From positions 1-64,000 of the forward strand of contig JAKSYS010000279.1 of assembly GCA_022925895.1 (NCBI GenBank): a stretch of DNA of 64,000 bases. Direction: 5' to 3'. Below, piece after piece: positions 23,879 through 32,877 of the stretch. Below the pieces are notes generated by a model, which was given only the letters and a program-made list of their open reading frames with translations, had not been told where the DNA came from and did no database searches. This DNA comes from Fragilaria crotonensis (taxonomy: Eukaryota; Bacillariophyta; Fragilariophyceae; Fragilariales; Fragilariaceae). How positions within the stretch are numbered: position 1 is the first letter of the stretch; every line of letters starts with the position of its first letter. The translations under genes and the position numbers were made by a program.

Positions 23879-24454
23879 CACTGTACCAAAAAAAAAAAGA
23901 ACCACTGTCGTATGTATGCATACACATGTATGAAAGGGGGGGATGTCCAGAATCATAGGTACATAGTACGGTAGGTAGTAGTATGTTATATTGTTCTATC
24001 GATAGTACCCCGAGTACTGCGAACTGTATCATAGTAGTACAAGAGTAAAGTTGCTGCATCAAGATCTCTTGCATATATCATACTCCCTCATATTGCATAA
24101 ATATTGCATATCCCTCGGAATCGTTGGAATATGTTCTATATGTACGTACATATTGGTACTCGTACATGCGCAGTCTACGACGCTCTATGAGATGTGGCAT
24201 ATGGCATATGTCATATGTGGCATATCGGCATATCGCATTTTGGCGCGGGAAGTCTTGATCCCGCGAAGGACCGAAACACGACACGCGCCATGCGACACCT
24301 CCGCCAATTCGCATTCCAATCCCCCCCTACATACTCCATTTGCATACGGAGTATTAATCTACCAATCATCTTCAACTGAAATCTGACACAAAAACACCAT
24401 CGACTTTGGCTCGTGACAGCTGGCAACTCCGAGCGCTCAACTGTTCCAGGGACT
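23879..24454. other. intergenic, CATATG/GTAC microsatellite DNA upstream of the CHI-like gene
   Basis: An A-run at 23888-23897, TGTACGTACATA-like palindromes near 24138-24150 and a cluster of GGCATATG / CATATGTGGC repeats at about 24188-24236. No gene supported. The 3' part is the presumed promoter of the downstream gene. Confidence 0.5.
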
Positions 24455-25098
24455 ATGTGTGTAATGTTTTCTGGCAATAGAGTCATGTTTGGTCTTCTTG
24501 CTCTTATTTTCTGTGCCATGGCGTGTTCCGCTGCTGCTGCTGAAACCGGAATGGAGTACAGATCATCCTTTGTACTCGAAGGAATCCACTTGGAGGAGTT
24601 GAAGGTAGTGAATGGAGTGACATTGGTTCGCAATGGCGAAGGCGTCCGACAGTTCAGTCTTTTTTGGCATGAATCTTAGGATTTACGTTGCTGGTTTCTG
24701 GACGGCATCTCAAATGCAAAGCATCGAAGAAGTGCTAGCGTGCAGGCAGCCAAAGCAAATGGATTTCACCTTCCTTCGATCGGTTGACCAGTCACGGGTG
24801 ACTGGGGCTTGGCAACATCAACTCGAAGAGAGCGTCACATACAAATATGATGGTTACGATGCTGACCGTGATGCTTTCATCAATGCTTTTGGGCCGATCG
24901 AGAATGGAGGGACACAGTCCGTGCTTTTTGCTCGGAAATGAGACGCATGTGATAGACCAAGGGGTATTAAAGATGAAAATTAATGGGGACCAGTTTCAAA
25001 CGGCCTTCCTCAGCATGTGGTTCGGAGAACAGGCAGTAACACCTGAGCTCAAGTCAGGTCTTCTTGGTATGAACCGACTGAAGGCAGTTGTGCTGTAG
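24455..25098 (+). CDS. chalcone-isomerase-like protein with signal peptide
   Basis: Resembles the chalcone isomerase-like fold (CHI-like/FAP group), whose members bind fatty acids or act in plant phenylpropanoid metabolism; true isomerase activity is unlikely here. Visible segments: hydrophobic leader (FGLLALIFCAMACSAAAA), ETGMEYRSSFVLEGIHLEE, VNGVTLVRNGEGVRQF, GMNLRIYVAGFWT, MDFTFLRSV, TYKYDGYDADRDAFINAFGPI, VIDQGVLKMKI and FLSMWFGEQAV..LKSGLLG, the typical end of the family. Start at the ATG at 24455; a second ATG at 24485 would also keep the signal peptide. Two one-base excesses in T runs (near 24660 and 24928) split the frame into three. The conserved blocks continue across them, so I treat them as homopolymer errors. 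Confidence 0.75.
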
Positions 25099-25196
25099 TC
25101 CATGAAGACAATCAGTAAATTACATAAAGTGTACTGTACACTTGTAACATCACCTTTATATCTCTATACATGTATTTGGTCGCTATAGCGACAAGA

Positions 25197-25976
25197 TTAA
25201 AAATTTGATTTGACAACAAGAGAGGCGCGGTCTTTGGACCGGTTCACTATGTGAGCGTTGACGCGGTCCACCACATCCACTCGAAAGTCTATTTCCTCGG
25301 GAGTGTAGCCCGGAATGACCTTGTTTCGAATCTTCAAGCGCGACATGGCCTTGTCCACATCTGAATCAATAAAGATAGAAAAGTCGAAACACTCATGCAG
25401 ATCCCACTGGTCGTCGTCGTGAAGCAAGTACAGACCCTCACAAATAACCACCGAATGGTGAGATCGAATGAAAATGTGTTGGTCCGGTTCAGGGTCACCC
25501 TTGGCATGATCAAAGCCTGGGAAAGTCATGAGCGGCTCCGAGCCATGTCTTATTCTCGAAAGATCTCGTTTCAGCGAAACCGGGTCAAATGTATCTGGCG
25601 CGCCTCGTCGGTATATGGCATCGTCGGCATTGGGAAGGGTTTTGAGATGGTCAAGAGGGATGTGGTATCCATCGAATGGCATCACCATTGTTGGGAAGCC
25701 AGCCTTTTCAACCAGGTCTGCCACGTTATGGCACGAGGTCGACTTGCCCGATCCCGGAATGCCTACCAAAGCAACCATGAAGGGACGACCTTCGACTTTC
25801 TTGACACCATCCAAAACGTAATCCACCGCGTCAGGCTCCCATGTGAAAGGGACAGGAGCTGGTTTGTGCACGGCATTGTCAGGGGAGGTTTTCACCATAT
25901 TCACCGCCATATGATCATTGATACTGAAGCCGGAAACAATAGGGATCAGAGCACACAATGCGGAACGCTTGTACAT
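25197..25976 (-). CDS. P-loop kinase, phosphoribulokinase/uridine-kinase-like
   Basis: An intact 259-aa protein when started at the ATG at 25976 (MYKRSALCAL); a longer frame opens with TTG further upstream. Walker A is GIPGSGKSTS, followed by MPFDGYHIPLDHLK and YRRGAPDTFDP, then FDHAKGDPEPDQHIF and VVICEGLYLL, and a lid-like KAMSRLKIRNKVIPGYTPEEI. This order matches the PRK/uridine-kinase superfamily, especially the Yfh7-like and bacterial FrcK/pantothenate-kinase-like group (recalled from family knowledge). The Asp in FDGYH and the Glu in CEGLY are the likely catalytic and Walker B residues. The small-molecule substrate cannot be assigned. It is convergent with the CHI-like gene, about 100 bp between stop codons. 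Confidence 0.82.
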   Translation of the reverse strand: MYKRSALCALIPIVSGFSINDHMAVNMVKTSPDNAVHKPAPVPFTWEPDAVDYVLDGVKKVEGRPFMVALVGIPGSGKSTSCHNVADLVEKAGFPTMVMPFDGYHIPLDHLKTLPNADDAIYRRGAPDTFDPVSLKRDLSRIRHGSEPLMTFPGFDHAKGDPEPDQHIFIRSHHSVVICEGLYLLHDDDQWDLHECFDFSIFIDSDVDKAMSRLKIRNKVIPGYTPEEIDFRVDVVDRVNAHIVNRSKDRASLVVKSNF

Positions 25977-26508
25977 TGCGAATGCAATGCAAGGCGCAAG
26001 GATGCAATCTGAGAGAAAGACGACGAGTTTATGAAATACTCGGTGACAGACTACGTTTGGGCAACTTCTTGCCAACGCGGATGCACGAACCGAAAATACA
26101 CGACACGCAACGGCTTCGTTTCCATGTACATTGTACTGGCATCTGGTGGTAATCTGATTCGTTTTTGTGATGACTCAGTTCTCAGTTGGCATGTCGACTC
26201 TGCAAGTGACCAAAATTTTCGGTGGTACTCCGTACTGTACCTGGTACATGTACGGAGCCTAATTGGAAATCAACGTGCCAAAATCCAAAATGCACCTTGA
26301 AACTTGAAATAGTACTCGTACTGTACATACTTCTACTAGTACTAATCACATTTGGTCGTGTGTGATGTGTGATGTCGCGGATGTGGCGCCGGATTGCTCG
26401 GAATTGCACGATGGGCATTCCGAGAAAGCAGACGTCACAATGAGACAAGTCAGGGGCGGAGTCCGCACGGTACTGTACGAGCACCATACTTGTAATGGTA
26501 CTACAGTA
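25977..26508. other. kinase upstream region, GTAC-rich, up to the transposon boundary
   Basis: No gene supported. GTACTCCGTACTGTACCTGGTACATGTACGG-type palindromic DNA lies at about 26225-26260 and again near 26470-26508. Confidence 0.45.
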
Positions 26509-29500
26509 CCAGTTTAAACCCAGTACCTGGACGAACTAAATTACGACGAGTACCTGGACTAATTGAGAAACGAGTTAAAACGATCTATTCGTACACGAAG
26601 ATCCATGATATCACCCAGTTGAGAGTTGTACTAAACCCCGAATCATAGGGGGGTACCGTAGGCCGATCTTGCTGAGAAGGTGTACCGAAGACGATGGCGC
26701 GGCCAAAAATTATCTTTTTTGGCGCATGACATTTTACTTCGTAATTTCAATGCTCATTATTACTGGAACATGTCAACGAAAAGAAAGAAAGGTCAGACCG
26801 CTACTGCAGTGGCACAAGTAAATAATGGTTGACCGACAATCCAGTACACTGTCGAAGATGTGGTCAAGTTGGTGCGTTTTTCATTTAGACCGGCTCGACA
26901 AGTTGCCATTGTGAATTGCAAAATGGCTGGGGTGATAATTAAATTCGTCGTACAATTATATTTTGGTCCTACAGCAATTTCATACTAACGAAATAAATCG
27001 CATCTCATTCCGACAACATCACCGCAGGTGGTTGTCAATGGTATCACGGTTGATATGGCACTTCGGGTTGTGGATTGCATGGGAAAGTACCAAACAGTAC
27101 AGTGTACTCGCATCAAGGTAGCAAGGAAGAACGGAATGTACAATAAAGAAATCAGGAGAGAATGAGAGAAGAAAGAGCAGAAACTTGGGTTGATTATAGA
27201 AATTCCAGACAATGGCACTACAACCTCTCGGGACGACATATCACCAGTCACCATCACAACAATCAATTCTTCATTGGCAGAAGGAGGCTCCAACACAACA
27301 ATCACGACGAAGAAATCGCGACAATCTTCAAGACAAGCAAGTATTGCTAGACTTGACGCGAAGAGAGTCAAGCTTGACTATGATGGCAGGTACAAGAAAG
27401 CATTCAAGGATGCAACCAACCTCGTTGTAGCGAATGCTCAAGGTGAACCAGTCAATACCATTTGCAACAGGCTCAATCAAGACTTCAAGCTGGACGGGGC
27501 GAAGCGCTTGGCAAGAAGCACTGTGTACCAAGCGGCAAAGGATGGTCGTGCTGGAATGAGTCCACCGTCAAGGGGTCCCGAACCGAATATCCCAGGCAAG
27601 TTCTTACAGTTGGTGGCAACGCATGCGGAGGTCAGTCAAGTCGGAGATGGCGAGTTAAAGGGAAAAGACTTCAAGCGCTTGATTGAGCCTCAATCCTTGG
27701 TACAGAGCACGAGGCGAGGTACACTGTTGAAGGAGTATGGCGGAAAGTCCGAAAGGTATTCCCAGAATCGCTCCAAGCTGCGACAAAGCTCACGGTTGAG
27801 GATGCGAGAGCACAATGGACGACACATGACAATCTGAACCAGTGGTTTGATGATGCGAAACAGGACTTGATCAACACTGGTTTAGTTATTGATGAGGAAG
27901 TCCTGGATGAGAAAGGAGCAATGGTGTCAGAGGTTTTGTTTCGCAAAGACACTGAACGGCGTATCATAAATATGGACGAAACTCACCACGACCTAAGTAT
28001 CACTGGGGACAGAGGCGGACCGCGTGCAGTGTCTTATCATAACCCTGCATTCCAACGTGGCGCCGCACGAGGCGTGAAGTCAGCAAGGCACGTCACTGGA
28101 GCGTACGCAACCAACGCAGCAGGAGAGGCCCTGCCACCATTCTACATATTCGATTCCAGTGCGAAGTTGTGGGAGAACTTCCGAGTCAAGGTTGAGTGGC
28201 TTGAGGGACTGCCGTTGGTGACTGGGAGATTTGGCTGTCCAACCATCATAGAATCAGGCAGCTTTACGCAGTTCGCCCGAGAGGATCCATGGACGATTCG
28301 TTGCTCAACGATTATATCGAGAAGGTGATAGTGCCGCTGTATCCGAACATGCATAAGACAGCTGTGTTTGATCCGGTAACTGGCAAGCTAAATCAAGGTC
28401 CTGTTATCCTCAAAGTTGATGCTGGGCCTGGAAGAATTGTGTCGTCAGAGGCGATCCTTTTAAAGCGAGAACAGTTCTTTGAACGCGGACTCATCATCTT
28501 GTTGGGCTTACCTAATGCAACGAGTGTACAGCAGGAAATGGACGCTCTGTACGGTCCTTTCAAATCATCAACGTATGCACGTGGCGAGAAGGTGGTTCAA
28601 CAGAAGTTGAGAGCCCGAGGCCTCGCCAGACGGAATGGCAAGGTTCCACCAGCTGTTTTGAACCTTGACTTCAATGACTTGGCAACAGTTGTCAACGGCA
28701 CGCCTGACGACGAACCTCGCAACAAACCATTTGATTCGATCTTCACTGAGGAGAAGATTCTGAGATCGTGGGCGAAGGTGGGCTTCGTGCCATTTACTAG
28801 GAACTGTTTGAAGGACAAGAAAGTGAGGAAGGAGTTGGGACAGCGAAAGGCAGATGAGCAACTCGAGAACTTACAACGAAGGTATGATTTACTTGTTGAC
28901 TCGTTTGAGGGAGACGGATTTAACGCTGGAATTTTTGACTTGGAAATACCGACGGCTGCTCATGTTATCAGAGCAGAAACCGAGGACAAGCAGGCGGAGG
29001 AGTTGGTCGAGAATGGAAAAGCCTTCTCCGTCGCTGGGCAATGGAACCACTGTCAGTCAAGAATCGGCAACGCAGGCGTCACCATTAGAGCTCAGAAGAT
29101 GCAGCTCGAGTTGAATGAGACTGCGAGGACAAAGGTTGCGAACAAGAAAAGTGAGGCTCAACTGAAAGCTCTGGAGAAGGCTCAGATTGCATTGGCAAAG
29201 TTCGAATTCGATAGCCACTCCATGAACGACAAGGATTGGGGTGACGTGATCAGGTGGGTGCTCCCTGAGGCGAAGGTCGAGTTCCTACTGAAGGACTTGA
29301 AAAAGAAGGAAGACATTCTGGCGAAACTGGCAACACTTCCCAACAGTTGGACCACCTACATACCTCGCAGGGAGCACACTCTTCCTGCCGTCCCAACAAC
29401 AACAGTCTAGATTAACAATCAAAAGAGCATTTGAAAGTCAATGGACTGATTTTATGATTGTTGCTTGTGCTCGAATGAAGATTTTGTGCAAACGGGACTT

Positions 29501-29895
29501 TTCCTACGAACGACTGCAAAAATTCTGGCATGAGCATCAACGGGAATTTGAAGTCCTAAACAAAACGATATCTCATTTCTAACACGACAGATACATAGCT
29601 AACACAATGCTTATGAATACATCCATGCATGAGAAGGGGAATGGATCAACGCATTGTGGAAAAGGACTGGATTTGCTTCGCTCATGACTGAACCGTCCAG
29701 GTACTATGCTTAAAAAAATCGACGAAAAAAAATTCGACTCATCATATCTCCATCAATATCTATCCTCACAGCCCCAAACTTCTCTCAAAAGCATTGCCAA
29801 CATGCAGTCTATTGTATCCAGCCTTTAAAAATTAGTATATGAGTGTGACAAGTACGCGAATAGTTTTTCTAGTCCAGGTACTGGGTTTAAACTTG
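26509..29895 (+). mobile_element. pogo/Tc1-mariner-like DNA transposon with TIRs and TA flanks
   Basis: A 22-bp perfect inverted repeat (starts AGTTTAAACCCAGTACCTGG) lies at 26511-26532 and, inverted, at 29872-29893. Extending two bases outward gives 24 bp with one mismatch, and both ends are then flanked by TA (26507-26508 and 29896-29897), the Tc1/mariner target duplication. The length is 3387 bp. A second AGTACCTGGACTA copy lies just inside the left end. The element contains one transposase gene on the plus strand. Confidence 0.8.
26770..29410 (+). pseudogene. pogo-like DDE transposase, degraded
   Basis: Starts at ATG 26770 (MSTKRKKGQ); an intron 26872-27027 (GTGCGT...CCGCAG) would join VEDVVKL to VVNGITVDMAL. 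An N-terminal HTH-like region (ICNRLNQDFKL...ARSTVYQAAKDGR) is followed by the DDD core: NMDETHHDLS (first D), VILKVDAGPGRI (second D) and LGLPNATSVQQEMDALYGPFK (third D in the pogo-like Q-x-x-D setting). The C-terminus has a coiled-coil KKSEAQLKALEKAQIALAK and KDLKKKEDILAKL. Two in-frame TGA codons (near 26830 and 27164) and two frameshifts (near 27722 and 28271) break it. The TGAs look like base substitutions rather than length errors, so this copy is probably inactive; only the 3' half (28289-29410) is a long intact frame. Confidence 0.78.
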
Positions 29896-30406
29896 TACCG
29901 TTTACCATAGTAAAGTTAAACAGTCATCTCCGCCAACGTCAAATACTATCTCTATGCATACTGTACTCGGTGTATTACAACCGTAGTATGGTACAGTAGT
30001 GAAATACAAGAACTAGGTAGACGTCTACCGTAGTACCGGTACAAGGAGACTACTGTGCTGCTCTGCAGTCTGCAGTATGTACAGTGTACAGTACATGCAA
30101 TACCAGAATCAACTCAACGTTACAGTACCTGGTGAATGTACCGGTAGATGTTCCAGTTGGAGGAATTTCCTCAACTTGAACCAGGACAAGGAGCAAAGCA
30201 ATCATACACGGAGTATACTTTATGTAGTGTTAAACCTTAAACCCCAAACCGCATTCCCAACCCGACGAAGTTATGCAACAAAATCATCGTCCCTGGCACA
30301 CCGACTGACACCTCAGGTTGTCGTTTGAGTTCCTGCCACGCCACTGCGCTCCTAAAGCCTTTCTACCAACGAGCTCGTAATCTACGGACTTGCTTTCCTC
30401 CGCACA
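29896..30406. other. upstream region of PAM68-like gene
   Basis: GTAC-type palindromes (GTACAGTGTACAGTACATG near 30078) dominate 29930-30180. No gene supported. The promoter of the downstream gene should lie here. Confidence 0.45.
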
Positions 30407-31192
30407 ATGACGAAGCTGAGCATTAATTGTCTCTCGCTACTTGCTGTTCCAGTGTTGGTAGCGGTGAACGTGGCTTCGTTCCATCCAACGCCAATGGTGT
30501 GCAGTCTAAGACGATCCAATCACCTCAGTCGCCTTTCCTCATCTCCCTCGGGCAAGGGCTTCGGAACTCCACCTGCATCACCCAAACCACCCAAAAAGAA
30601 CGATGCAGTGGAATCCTCCCCGACTCCCGTCGATAGCGTTGCACCTCCGGCGACTCCCTTGACAGCTGGTCAACAGTCGCTTTCAGACATGAGGCGGCGT
30701 AAAGCAGAAGAACGTGATGAACAGTTACGTAAAGTGAAGGAATTGCTCGAAATGGATAGGTCAGTTGCAGAAGCACCCGCGGCAATTCCAGAAAAGGTGG
30801 CCATGCGCATGGGGCAACGAATGTTGCCCTTCGTTGGACTGCCATTGTTTTTGGGGATGGGCAGCTTTGTGGCGTTCTGGTATTTGGTCACATATAAGAA
30901 CTTGGAATTTGAACCGGTCACTGTGGCAGTGTCGACAATTGGAATTCTTGTGGTGGGCTTGTTCGGAATTACGTACTCGATATTTTCCACCTCTTGGGAT
31001 GAAGATCGAGAAGGCGATATGCTTGGTCTGGAGGAGGCGAAGCGCAATCTTGATAACGTGAGGGACGGGCTTGGGAGAAGCCGCGAGAACGCCATCATCC
31101 GCGAAAACATGTCAGGCCTGAGTGAGGCTGAGATTCAACGCGCCATTGCGGACTTGGACAAGCGCGACGCGAAGAACAAGAGCAGTAGCTAG
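30407..31192 (+). CDS. PAM68-like photosystem II assembly factor (DUF3464), plastid-targeted
   Basis: PAM68 helps assemble photosystem II reaction centres in the thylakoid membrane (family knowledge). The 261-aa frame is intact. An N-terminal signal peptide (LSLLAVPVLVAVNVAS) is followed by FHPTP, a Phe right after the likely cleavage site as in diatom plastid presequences. A Pro/Ser-rich linker (residues ~45-90) precedes the core: IPEKVAMRMGQRMLPFVG, two transmembrane segments (GLPLFLGMGSFVAFWYLV and VAVSTIGILVVGLFGITYSI), then the family stretch STSWDEDREGDMLGLEEAKRN. The tail is charged. Length and topology fit plastid PAM68. Start at the only early ATG. Confidence 0.88.
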   Translation: MTKLSINCLSLLAVPVLVAVNVASFHPTPMVCSLRRSNHLSRLSSSPSGKGFGTPPASPKPPKKNDAVESSPTPVDSVAPPATPLTAGQQSLSDMRRRKAEERDEQLRKVKELLEMDRSVAEAPAAIPEKVAMRMGQRMLPFVGLPLFLGMGSFVAFWYLVTYKNLEFEPVTVAVSTIGILVVGLFGITYSIFSTSWDEDREGDMLGLEEAKRNLDNVRDGLGRSRENAIIRENMSGLSEAEIQRAIADLDKRDAKNKSSS

Positions 31193-31743
31193 TGGGCCGG
31201 ATGTACGCACAGGAAGTCGCCTTTATTGTTGGACTCTACTAGAGCTATAGCTATGAGCTATGCACTCCATTTCTTCGTTTCCTATCTTCGTCTGACATCA
31301 ACCCCTTCTCACCGTAGACGACGGTACCAGTACTTGGTGAGTCCTACCGGTAGAGTATGCATTACGAGTACAAGGTAGGCGAGTATGCAGTATGCAGTAT
31401 GCAGTACGCTTGCGCCACACGCCTCCGAAAAAGAGGTTCGCTGTCATAACCCTAATGTAGTTGACGATTGTCATTGGTTTCGGACGGCCGTTTCTGGCTG
31501 TTGGGCGTTTGGATTCGAACGACGACGTGCTCGAGTAGTACATAAACTTGCGTACAGTAGGTTAGAACGTCGGGCCCCGTAGTGACACTGCTGGTTTTCG
31601 ACCGCGTCGGCGTCTGTCGACGGTGACAAAACTCATCATATCGTCATTGGTGCTCGTTGGTGGTCTCAAAGATTTTTTTCATTTCATCTATTCCTATACT
31701 TCCTTTCTCCCTTGACTGCACATCACAACCAAAGTACTAAATC
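31193..31743. other. intergenic region with short TGCAGTA repeat
   Basis: A 7-bp unit (TGCAGTA) is repeated three times at about 31386-31408. No gene is supported. The end of the region is the presumed promoter of the mitochondrial-carrier gene. Confidence 0.5.
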
Positions 31744-32679
31744 ATGTCTCTCTTTGATGATGAATATTTTGTAGTAAAGAAGTCTGGACTTTCTCAATTC
31801 CAAGCTATGACAGCATACCTCGGAGGATCTTGCTTCCAGACTGTTATGGACAATCCTATTACTGCTTACCGTCAACTTGTTCAACAGTATGCGAAGGACT
31901 TGAATGGCAACGTCGTCGACCCTAAGGTCGCCCGTGCGGAAGCCCAAGCCATTTTCCGATCCCATCCCATCCAAGCATCGCTTTCTGGCGTTGGTCCCAG
32001 AATTGTCGGTGTCGGTTTCAAGCGTATTCCCAAATTTGGCGTCCTCTTGGGTATTTCCTTTTTCTTGGGCGAAGGCGAGTCTCCCGGTTTCGTGGCCGCG
32101 ACTGGCGCCAGTATTTTGAGCGCACCCTTCATTAATCCAATTCGAATGATTGAAAAACAACAGCGAGCCTTCTTCAAGCAAACAGGACAGACCAAACCGA
32201 TTATGGAAATTCTCCGTGAATCGGCTGCCAAGAATTTTGTGCCACTTTTCAGAGGAACTGTCCCCCTCATGGGACATTCATTCGCGTCCGCTATTTTGGG
32301 ACTAGTGGGACAACCTCGTTTGCAAAAATACATCCAAAAAGAAGTTGGCGAGAGAACGGGCCTCGGACGCAGTGTCACTGGTTTGATTGCCTCCAGTGCC
32401 GTCTCCCCTATCTACGTCCTCGTCACCAATCCTCTCTCTCGTTTGGAAGTCATCATGCAAACGTCTTCGATTCAAGGCAAATCAATTGGCGTGATTGAAG
32501 CCTGCAAGGAAATGATCACAGATTCTGCCAAATTTGGCCTTCGTGGAGTCTTTCGTGGACAGGGCATAGGGATTGCCAAGGCGATTATCTCTTTGACTCT
32601 TTTCCACGAGGGGCGTATGTTCATTCAGGATGGTTTCAAGGCGTACAACATCAAGAGGGGCTACTACACTCCGGAGTAA
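31744..32679 (+). CDS. divergent mitochondrial carrier family (SLC25) protein
   Basis: An intact 311-aa frame starting at ATG 31744, the usual length for SLC25 carriers. Three repeat signatures are recognisable but degenerate: DNPITAYRQLVQ, INPIRMIEKQQ and TNPLSRLEVIMQ, each an x-P-x-x-x-x-(K/R/E) helix end. Hydrophobic segments lie between them, with a GLRGVFRGQGIGIAKAII stretch near the C-terminus that matches the G-x-x-(F)-(K/R)G-x-x-(P/G)-R loop. The loss of the acidic residue in the motifs suggests a non-canonical transporter; the substrate is unknown. It could be a carrier of another organelle such as plastid or peroxisome. No presequence is needed for the family. Confidence 0.75.
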   Translation: MSLFDDEYFVVKKSGLSQFQAMTAYLGGSCFQTVMDNPITAYRQLVQQYAKDLNGNVVDPKVARAEAQAIFRSHPIQASLSGVGPRIVGVGFKRIPKFGVLLGISFFLGEGESPGFVAATGASILSAPFINPIRMIEKQQRAFFKQTGQTKPIMEILRESAAKNFVPLFRGTVPLMGHSFASAILGLVGQPRLQKYIQKEVGERTGLGRSVTGLIASSAVSPIYVLVTNPLSRLEVIMQTSSIQGKSIGVIEACKEMITDSAKFGLRGVFRGQGIGIAKAIISLTLFHEGRMFIQDGFKAYNIKRGYYTPE

Positions 32680-32877
32680 ATCCCATTCTCGATGGAGGCA
32701 GATGTGCCTAACTCTGCTTCAATTTCCTACATCGCACTGCCGTTCAACTCCGAAACGCACACCCTTCACTCCACTATCAACATGCAGTAGTTGTAGCTAA
32801 TCAACTATCTTAATTATCATGTTGCAATTGGGTGAAAGGAGACATTTTTGTCTGTACGAACACATGGAAAGCGTTCA

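Noticed and set aside
26828-27166. TGA codons in the pogo-like gene as selenocysteine
   Set aside because: The stops fall in non-conserved positions of a degraded transposase with further frameshifts; no SECIS-like structure was sought or seen. Base-substitution stops are simpler.
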